Shown in pieces: positions 1 to 4,076 of a DNA stretch of 5,173 nt. The position numbers were made by a program, and so were the translations under genes. Within the stretch, counting starts at the first letter, position 1. Each line of letters opens with the position of its first letter. The notes beneath the pieces are model-generated. The model saw only the letters and a program-made list of their open reading frames with translations. It searched no databases and was not told the DNA's origin. This DNA is from an uncultured Lachnospiraceae bacterium (GTDB taxonomy: Bacteria; Bacillota; Clostridia; Lachnospirales; Lachnospiraceae): positions 1 through 5,173 of the forward strand of contig CANRMO010000173.1 of NCBI GenBank assembly GCA_947631755.1. The letters are read 5' to 3'.

Positions 1-407
1 GATATGTCTTCCGGCAGATGTCCCACATCAAAAAAGGCGAGCTCCTCGACCTCGGATTTCTGTTTTTTCAGCCCGCCGGAATATTCTTTACAGATAAACA
101 CAATATCGATATTTGACACCTCGTCGCCGTTCGGGTACACATAATGCATCTCCTCCCCTGAAAAGATACCGAATAACTCCAGCTTCTCCGCCGTGAGCCC
201 AGTCTCCTCAAGCAGTTCCCTCCTCGCCGCATCCTCTACTTTTTCATCCAGTTCCACCGAGCCCCCCGCGTATGCCCAGCAGTGATTATCCTTTCGTCTC
301 TGCAAAAGGATCCTCCCCTTTTTATCCTCCACAATAACGCTCGCCCCCACCTGGAGTATGGGCTGATGACCCACAAGTTTTCTGAGATTCATAATATAGC
401 CTGACAT
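1..407 (-). CDS. NUDIX hydrolase, 3' end cut by window edge
   Basis: NUDIX hydrolases cleave nucleoside diphosphates linked to another moiety, generally in the cytoplasm; the substrate cannot be told from sequence alone. The 135 visible residues begin MSGYIMNLRKLVGHQPILQV and contain a complete Nudix box at residues 49-71 matching GX5EX7REUXEEXGU: G49, E55, then RELLEETGL with the metal-binding E64, E67 and E68. Strands before the box (residues 18-37) and after it (100-107) fit the fold. No signal peptide or membrane segment is seen. The ATG at 407-405 is chosen because GGAGG lies 6 bases upstream; Met6 has no such site. NUDIX proteins of this type usually have about 140-160 residues, so only a short C-terminal tail should be missing. 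It is transcribed divergently from the next gene and nothing ties it functionally to the rest of the window. Family assignment is firm; the substrate is unknown. Confidence 0.93.
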   Translation of the reverse strand, partial: MSGYIMNLRKLVGHQPILQVGASVIVEDKKGRILLQRRKDNHCWAYAGGSVELDEKVEDAARRELLEETGLTAEKLELFGIFSGEEMHYVYPNGDEVSNIDIVFICKEYSGGLKKQKSEVEELAFFDVGHLPEDI

Positions 408-627
408 GTCAATCCTCCGTTTATCCTAAATTTTCAATCCATGTTCCATTATTTCCCCTATACCTTAAGAATATCACTCAATTCACATGCCGGGCGAATC
501 ATTAAACTTCCTATCCGCCGAAACAGCACATGATCCTAACCCCACTCTGCCTCTTTTTTATTATACTACGGCTGTTAAAGATATGCGAGTTTTTATTATA
601 TTTTCTACCCCCCCCACAAAAAAACAT
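408..627. other. Divergent intergenic region, no gene seen
   Basis: Together with the promoter stretch up to 697 this is the 290-bp space between the NUDIX gene and the small secreted-protein gene. It is AT-rich. An open frame does run from an ATG at 530 into the 698 gene, but the upstream part lacks a ribosome binding site and encodes an unconvincing hydrophobic/Pro stretch, so it is read as non-coding. No clear promoter for the NUDIX gene was found: on the minus strand TATAGG near 460-465 and TTGAAA near 435 are not paired with a partner at proper spacing. A run of eight C (608-615) followed closely by seven A (618-624) lies just before the plus-strand promoter. Confidence 0.5.
414..418 (-). 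promoter_or_regulatory. Ribosome binding site of the NUDIX gene
   Basis: GGAGG on the minus strand, 6 bases before the ATG at 407-405. It decides the start over the in-frame ATG five codons further in. Confidence 0.8.
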
Positions 628-656
628 TTGTTCCGTCTATAATTTTCCTGTATATT
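628..656 (+). promoter_or_regulatory. Candidate sigma-A promoter of the 154-aa secreted-protein gene
   Basis: TTGTTC (628-633), 17 bases, TATATT (651-656). Transcription would start near 663, giving a 5' leader of about 35 bases. Two perfect TATAAT hexamers (638-643 and 664-669) lie nearby but lack a reasonable -35 at 16-18 bases, so the choice of -10 is uncertain. Confidence 0.45.
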
Positions 657-682
657 CTGGTATTATAATATTATCAAATTAC

Positions 683-690
683 AAAGGAGA
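683..690 (+). promoter_or_regulatory. Ribosome binding site that sets the start at 698
   Basis: AAAGGAGA with GGAG at 686-689, 8 bases before the ATG at 698-700. This places the start 56 codons inside the longer open frame that begins at 530. Confidence 0.85.
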
Positions 691-697
691 ATTTATT

Positions 698-1162
698 ATG
701 TCCAGATTAAAGAAACTAATGATCACCTTACTAACTATCGCAATGTCACTTTCGTTGACGCCTGCACAGACAGACGCAGCGGCAAAAGTTCGGCTCAGCC
801 GGGACACCCTATTGCTCAATGTCGGCAAAACAGCAACTCTCTCACTAAAGAACAGCAAAAAAACCGTCACATGGTCTTCCTCACGAAATTCAGTTGCAAC
901 GGTATCGCGGAATGGATATGTAAAAGCAAAAAAACAGGGGAGCTGCAATATCACAGCAAAATCAGGCGGAAAAAAGTATGTCTGCAAAGTGACAGTTAAG
1001 AAAAAAGCCAACGCAAAGAAATCTGTCACCTATGTCTACATAACGGAAACCGGCTCTAAATATCACAGGGCAAACTGTCGGTATTTATGGAACAGTAAAA
1101 TTAAAATAAGTAAGTCATCTGCAAAGAAAAACTATACGCCCTGCAGTGTATGTAACCCCTGA
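698..1162 (+). CDS. Small secreted Ig-like (Big_2-type) protein with C-terminal HxxxC/CxxC motif
   Basis: A 154-residue predicted exported protein of unknown function. Residues 1-29 form a signal peptide: basic MSRLKK, a hydrophobic core LMITLLTIAMSLSL, and a likely cleavage after the Ala run near residue 29. Residues about 31-100 look like a bacterial Ig-like domain of group 2: NVGKTATLSL, then VTWSSSRNSVATVSRNGYVKAKKQG, the usual 'W-S-S-x-N-x-V-A-T-V-x-x-x-G-x-V-x-A' pattern (shown here in parts: TVTWSSSRNSVATVS at 56-70, GYVKAKK at 73-79). A Lys-rich linker (101-109) leads to a C-terminal module, TETGSKYHRANCRYL (116-130) to YTPCSVCNP (146-154). This carries H123, C127, C149 and C152, an arrangement suited to a small zinc site or to disulfides; similar tails occur on secreted Firmicute proteins, as recalled from general family knowledge. 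The mature part has 23 Lys and only two acidic residues (D36, E117), suggesting contact with an anionic wall (inference). No sortase motif is seen. Confidence 0.85.
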   Translation: MSRLKKLMITLLTIAMSLSLTPAQTDAAAKVRLSRDTLLLNVGKTATLSLKNSKKTVTWSSSRNSVATVSRNGYVKAKKQGSCNITAKSGGKKYVCKVTVKKKANAKKSVTYVYITETGSKYHRANCRYLWNSKIKISKSSAKKNYTPCSVCNP

Positions 1163-1197
1163 TCTATTCGACCGGTTCCATGCTCTTTACCTTTTTA

Positions 1198-1259
1198 CGA
1201 TCTCTGCGCATATCGATGTTCACAATTCGCCCTTTTATATTGGACATTGGCAGAGATCG
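1198..1259. repeat. 10-bp inverted repeat in the convergent gap
   Basis: CGATCTCTGC at 1198-1207 and its exact reverse complement GCAGAGATCG at 1250-1259, separated by 42 bases. It lies in the 126-bp space between the converging genes ending at 1162 and 1289. Neither arm is followed by a T-run in the direction of transcription, so it is not a standard intrinsic terminator. It could form a long-loop hairpin in either transcript, or be chance. Confidence 0.4.
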
Positions 1260-1288
1260 CCCGGGCAGCCCCATCCGTTTTTCAGCTC

Positions 1289-1930
1289 TCACCCCTCACA
1301 AAATGACCACAGATTTTTGATCTGTCCCTCCAGCGTCTCGTAGTCCCACAGCACACTGCTCCTCTTTTTACTGTTCGGATCATTTATCACAATCTTTCCC
1401 TCCCGCTCCTCAGCCATCACGACGAAGTGTCCGGTTTTCGTAAAATCTCCCGGTCTCATACTGCACACGATCATATGCCCTGCCCTGAGTTCATCCAGAA
1501 CCGTGTTCCGGTTCAGTGAAATTTCCGTGCCCCGGACACCAAAATGTTTTGCCCCCTCTGTCATAAACGACCAGGAAGTCCCTCTGCCGCTCTCATAGTA
1601 CCCTTTCTGTTCCGCATACTGCGCCACCTTATCCGGAGTAGCCGTCTCATTTCCCGCCAGCGATAATGCCACCATGGATATACAGGTTGGCGCGCAGCCC
1701 GACAGCTCCATACGCTCTCCCCCATAACTCACATTTCCCCACCTCTTATCACATTGGAGCAGCAAAGGATGCCTGCCCTCTTTTTCCTCCTTCGTAAATC
1801 CGCCGCCCGCCTGCCCGTCCGTCTCATCCCCGGAGTGCCCGCGGATAAGGTGGATAACCACCGCCAGAAACATGAAAAGCAGCAACAAAATCACGATCAC
1901 CTTTATTCTCTTCTTCTTTCCCACTGCCAT
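1289..1930 (-). CDS. Membrane-anchored C39-like (Peptidase_C39_2-type) cysteine peptidase-fold protein
   Basis: A 213-residue protein with a basic N-terminus (MAVGKKKRIK) and one hydrophobic segment, residues 11-29, that should anchor or export it; a Gly/charged spacer to about 53 follows, placing the domain outside the membrane. The domain (55-210) fits the C39-like family: Q59 in QCDKRW (likely oxyanion position), nucleophile C79 in SGCAPTCISMV, H168 in KTGHFVV, and D184 in INDPNS. All papain-like catalytic positions are thus present. Typical C39 domains of ABC exporters cut double-Gly leaders, but this one is free-standing with no transporter nearby, so the substrate is unknown. The start is taken at ATG 1930-1928, with GGAG 10 bases upstream; a GTG two codons earlier (1936) sits 4 bases from the same site, and a GTG at 1963 has none. 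It lies 115 bp downstream of the histidine kinase on the same strand, beyond a terminator, and probably has its own promoter. Fold assignment is good; proteolytic activity is inferred. Confidence 0.87.
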   Translation of the reverse strand: MAVGKKKRIKVIVILLLLFMFLAVVIHLIRGHSGDETDGQAGGGFTKEEKEGRHPLLLQCDKRWGNVSYGGERMELSGCAPTCISMVALSLAGNETATPDKVAQYAEQKGYYESGRGTSWSFMTEGAKHFGVRGTEISLNRNTVLDELRAGHMIVCSMRPGDFTKTGHFVVMAEEREGKIVINDPNSKKRSSVLWDYETLEGQIKNLWSFCEG

Positions 1931-1940
1931 TTGCACATCA

Positions 1941-1947
1941 CTCCTTT
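1941..1947 (-). promoter_or_regulatory. Ribosome binding site of the C39-like gene
   Basis: AAAGGAG on the minus strand, with 10 bases to the ATG at 1930 and 4 bases to an in-frame GTG at 1936. It excludes the far upstream GTG at 1963 as start but does not settle between ATG and GTG. Confidence 0.7.
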
Positions 1948-1950
1948 GCA

Positions 1951-1995
1951 AGAAAAATCCCACCCCGCATAACCCATTATACAGGATGGGATTTC
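1951..1995 (-). terminator. Intrinsic terminator of the regulator-kinase operon
   Basis: On the minus strand, AATCCCATCC (arm on plus-strand positions 1984-1993) pairs with GGGTGGGATT (1956-1965), ten pairs with one G-U, and the second arm runs into a T-run (TTTTT, 1953-1957 on the plus strand as A). The loop is about 18 bases. It lies 50-95 bases beyond the kinase stop, the expected place for the end of that operon. The loop contains a TATAAT that may serve the next gene. Confidence 0.65.
1976..1981 (-). promoter_or_regulatory. Candidate -10 box of the C39-like gene inside the terminator loop
   Basis: A perfect TATAAT on the minus strand. Transcription would begin near 1969 and give a leader of about 39 bases with the AAAGGAG site in it. 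The position 17 bases upstream (1999-2004) reads AAGAAA on the minus strand, not a -35, so an activator would be needed if this is the promoter. A shared 19-bp motif lies 43 bases upstream. Confidence 0.4.
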
Positions 1996-2022
1996 ACATT
2001 TCTTTTCCTTTTTCTTGTGAAA
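1992..2022. repeat. Short inverted repeat upstream of the C39-like gene
   Basis: TTTCACA (1992-1998) and TGTGAAA (2016-2022), exact 7-bp arms 17 bases apart, between the 19-bp motif and the candidate -10. It might be an operator, but arms this short can occur by chance in AT-rich DNA. Confidence 0.25.
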
Positions 2023-2024
2023 AC

Positions 2025-2043
2025 CTTGCAATTTTATGACAAT
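2025..2043 (-). promoter_or_regulatory. 19-bp motif, copy 1 (candidate response-regulator site)
   Basis: The minus strand reads ATTGTCATAAAATTGCAAG, directly after the kinase stop codon and pointing toward the C39-like gene. It matches the plus-strand copy at 3920-3938 at 18 of 19 positions, and the likeness extends weakly (a TTTC at the same distance) beyond it. The role as a regulator site is inferred from its positions. Confidence 0.5.
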
Positions 2044-2045
2044 GT

Positions 2046-3149
2046 TCAAAGTGGCAGGCGCGGGAGCTGTACCACAAACTGTATCCACTCATCGTGGCTG
2101 TCTGCCAGAATCTTTCCCCCGTGGAGCTCCACGATCTTTTTTGCTATGGCGAGCCCCAGCCCGGCGCCGCCTGTACTGGTGGCCCGTGAGACATCCAGAC
2201 GAAAAAACTGGTCAAAGATGTGCGCCAGTTTCTCCGACGGGATCGTTTTCCCGCGGTTCTGAAGCAGGATATAGAGTATATCCTGCTGCCTCTCCAGAGA
2301 AAGATATAATTTTGATCTCGGATAGCTGTAATTAATGGCATTGCGGATCAGATTATCAAACACCCGTTCCAATTTGTCCGGGTCACAGCGGACAAATATG
2401 TCTCTCCCGATATTAAGCTCCCATTCTAAGTGTTTCTCTCTCATCATCGGATAGAACTCACTCACAATCTGCTCCAGCATCCGGGACAGGCAGATATTCT
2501 CAAATTCCAGGGAAATCTCTGACAAATTAAACCTCGTAATCTCAAAGAATTCATTGATCAACACTTCCAGCCGCTCCGCCTTTTCCAGCGCGATCCCGCA
2601 AAACCGTTCCCGCTGCTTTGGCGGGAGATCTGGCTGCTCATGCAGAAGTGACAGGTACCCGATCACGCTCGTCAGCGGTGTCTTCAGGTCGTGCGCCAGA
2701 TACACGATCAGATCATTTTTCCGCTGCTCTGCCTCCCTCGCCATCTCACGGTTCCGCTTATTCTGCTCATTGACCAGGTTCAGCTCATCCTGGACATCTT
2801 TCAGCGCGGCCGGCAGCCGGATCAGCTCGCCCTGGCGCATCACAAGGCTCTCCGAAGCCCCGATCACTTTTGCCAGATAATAATATCCCCGCACGGCAAA
2901 AAAGAAAGTGACAAACAGCCACCCCACCGTCATAACCAGCAGGATCAGCACGGCAATATTATCCTTTGCCCAGTGAAAAAACGGATATAACGGATCCGTC
3001 TTCTGCCAGACCCTGTTCTGCAGCAGCTCAGCGAACAAAAGCCCGCAGACAATCATGGCAAAGAAATAGATTGCGAGAGCCGCTGCATATTGAATCATTA
3101 ATTTACCCACCAGATCCGTCCGCAGACGCACCATCGATTCATTCTTCAT
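2046..3149 (-). CDS. VanS-like sensor histidine kinase
   Basis: A 367-residue membrane histidine kinase that should autophosphorylate and pass phosphate to the response regulator encoded just upstream. Two membrane segments (about 17-41 and 64-86) flank a short outside loop of roughly 22 residues. A signalling helix/coiled-coil stretch (about 94-145) follows. The H-box YLAHDLKTPLTSVIGYLSLL (150-169) carries the phosphoacceptor H153. The N-box has N270 in DNLIRNAINYS, the G1-like segment is QNRGKTIP (297-304), the F-box is FDQFFRLD (312-319), and the G2 box is GGAGLGLAIAKKIV (327-340). The H-box, EFFEITRFNL and the C-terminal boxes closely resemble VanS proteins as remembered. The G1 box has Asn298 where many kinases have Asp; the VanS of VanA-type operons, as recalled, also has Asn. 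The ATG overlaps the regulator stop by four bases (ATGA), so translation is probably coupled. No vanH/A/X/T/Y gene is present, so the signal is unknown: cell-wall stress is plausible, resistance is not shown. Confidence 0.93.
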   Translation of the reverse strand: MKNESMVRLRTDLVGKLMIQYAAALAIYFFAMIVCGLLFAELLQNRVWQKTDPLYPFFHWAKDNIAVLILLVMTVGWLFVTFFFAVRGYYYLAKVIGASESLVMRQGELIRLPAALKDVQDELNLVNEQNKRNREMAREAEQRKNDLIVYLAHDLKTPLTSVIGYLSLLHEQPDLPPKQRERFCGIALEKAERLEVLINEFFEITRFNLSEISLEFENICLSRMLEQIVSEFYPMMREKHLEWELNIGRDIFVRCDPDKLERVFDNLIRNAINYSYPRSKLYLSLERQQDILYILLQNRGKTIPSEKLAHIFDQFFRLDVSRATSTGGAGLGLAIAKKIVELHGGKILADSHDEWIQFVVQLPRLPL

Positions 3150-3835
3150 TCTACTGTATACCCCACTCCCCAGACAGTTTTTATATACCTCGGTTTCCTG
3201 GACGGCTCCCCCATCTTCTCCCGTATCCTCGCAATGTGCGCCATCACGGTATTATTGCTGTCCAAATACCGTTCTCCCCACACCTCTTCAAACAAACGCT
3301 CTGTCGGGATCACCTCTCCCTGGTTCCGGCACAGATACCACAGAATATCAAACTCCAGCGGCGTCAGAATGATCTCTCTCTCATTCAGTATACACTTGTG
3401 TAGTTTTTTTGATATAAACAGTCCCCGGATACTGATCTCTTCTTCATCCCGAACCGCCTCGGGCCGGTTGTACTGCCGGTAGCGCCGCAGCTGTGTCCGC
3501 ACCCGCGCCATCAGCTCAAGAGGCTGAAACGGTTTCGTCATATAGTCATCCGCCCCTAAGGTAAGTCCTGTGATCTTATCCATATCCTCCACTTTTGCGG
3601 TCAGCATAATAATAGGAAAATAGTAATCCTGGCGGATCTTCATACAGAGGGAAAAGCCGTCCATATCCGGCAGCATCACATCAAGAACCGCCAGATCCAC
3701 CGGATGTTCCCGGATATACGCCAGCGCATCCTCTCCATTGTAAAAACAGTGTATCTCGTAGTCCGCATCCCGGAGTGACTGCCGCACCAGTTCCGCAATC
3801 TCCACCTCATCATCCACAACAACAATCGATATCAT
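3146..3835 (-). CDS. VanR-like OmpR-family response regulator
   Basis: A 229-residue DNA-binding response regulator, partner of the adjacent kinase. The receiver domain (1-118) has the acid pocket D8/D9, phosphoacceptor D52 in LDVMLPDMDG, T79 in MLTAK, and K101 in the TKPFQPLEL motif. The linker is about 119-132. The C-terminal winged helix (133-229) includes LTPLEFDILWYLCRNQG (157-173), the recognition-helix region NNTVMAHIARIREKM (194-208) and the wing RYIKTVWGVGYTVE at the end. Length and motifs are full and typical; the sequence strongly resembles VanR. The start at ATG 3835-3833 is supported by AGAGGAG 10 bases upstream. It is the first gene of a two-gene operon, with a good promoter at 3880-3908 and a shared 19-bp motif just before that -35, which suggests self-activation. 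Likely targets are discussed at the motif entries. Family assignment is firm; target genes are inferred. Confidence 0.95.
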   Translation of the reverse strand: MISIVVVDDEVEIAELVRQSLRDADYEIHCFYNGEDALAYIREHPVDLAVLDVMLPDMDGFSLCMKIRQDYYFPIIMLTAKVEDMDKITGLTLGADDYMTKPFQPLELMARVRTQLRRYRQYNRPEAVRDEEEISIRGLFISKKLHKCILNEREIILTPLEFDILWYLCRNQGEVIPTERLFEEVWGERYLDSNNTVMAHIARIREKMGEPSRKPRYIKTVWGVGYTVE

Positions 3836-3879
3836 AACAGACAGTCTCCTCTCCGCACAGCCGCCGGATTTTTAAGTAC

Positions 3880-3908
3880 AGTATATCACGAATTTTTTCC
3901 CCTGTGAA
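3880..3908 (-). promoter_or_regulatory. Promoter of the regulator-kinase operon
   Basis: On the minus strand TTCACA (3908-3903), 17 bases, TATACT (3885-3880), with TGA directly before the -10 giving an extended TGn-TATACT. The start would be near 3873, about 38 bases before the ATG. The 19-bp motif lies 11 bases upstream of the -35, a usual place for an OmpR-family activator. Confidence 0.65.
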
Positions 3909-3919
3909 CATCAAACAGA

Positions 3920-3938
3920 ATTATCATAAAATTGCAAG
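3920..3938 (+). promoter_or_regulatory. 19-bp motif, copy 2 (candidate response-regulator site)
   Basis: The plus strand reads ATTATCATAAAATTGCAAG, differing from copy 1 at one base. It sits 11 bases upstream of the -35 of the regulator operon and, in its forward orientation, 37 bases before the -35 of the plus-strand surface protein gene, so it could serve both. The surrounding AATTATCATAA then AATTGCAAGAA can be read as two loosely alike 11-bp half-sites (7 of 11 identical), the spacing usual for OmpR-family dimers. The half-site reading is tentative. Confidence 0.5.
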
Positions 3939-3975
3939 AATTTCCTATCCCTTGTGATATAGCAGGAGATTTTGC

Positions 3976-4004
3976 TTGAAATCATATACATACTCTGCTA
4001 TAAT
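3976..4004 (+). promoter_or_regulatory. Strong sigma-A promoter of the large secreted-protein gene
   Basis: TTGAAA (3976-3981), 17 bases, TATAAT (3999-4004), with TGC directly before the -10 (extended -10). This is the best promoter in the window. The start would be near 4011, giving a leader of about 66 bases. Confidence 0.8.
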
Positions 4005-4005
4005 C

Positions 4006-4020
4006 AACATAATTTATGTT
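4006..4020. promoter_or_regulatory. Palindrome over the transcription start, candidate operator
   Basis: AACATAA and TTATGTT around a single T: perfect 7-bp arms immediately after the -10 box and over the predicted start at about 4011. This is a usual position for a repressor site. A second small hairpin, TTGTT/AACAA with a TTTC loop (4030-4043), follows in the leader. Confidence 0.4.
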
Positions 4021-4076
4021 ATGTAACAATTGTTTTTCAACAAAATTTCCCAGAAAAAAGAGAGGAGTGTGATCCA

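Noticed and set aside
668..686. A possible third copy of the 19-bp motif before the 698 gene (ATTATC then AAATTACAA)
   Set aside because: It needs a 3-base gap and further mismatches; in DNA this AT-rich that is not meaningful.
530..697. An N-terminal extension of the small secreted protein starting at the ATG at 530
   Set aside because: There is no ribosome binding site at 530, the promoter lies inside the extension, and the ATG at 698 has AAAGGAG at ideal distance followed by a normal signal peptide.
679..1029. A 116-residue minus-strand open frame opposite the small secreted protein
   Set aside because: It lies fully within a gene with clear domain content and shows no start signals of its own.
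1215..1224. GATGTTCACA shared with the minus strand at 3912-3903 near the regulator promoter
   Set aside because: A single 10-base match in 5 kb is expected by chance several times, and the contexts differ.
1262..1282. A possible plus-strand terminator ahead of a run of five T (1278-1282)
   Set aside because: The best stem is CGGG with TCCG, four pairs with one G-U, too weak to call.
1146..1343. A 65-residue plus-strand open frame in the convergent gap
   Set aside because: It overlaps the end of both neighbouring genes, has no ribosome binding site and no recognisable features.
2046..3835. Evidence of a vancomycin-resistance operon
   Set aside because: Only the regulator pair resembles van genes; no ligase, dehydrogenase, racemase or dipeptidase gene is present in the window.
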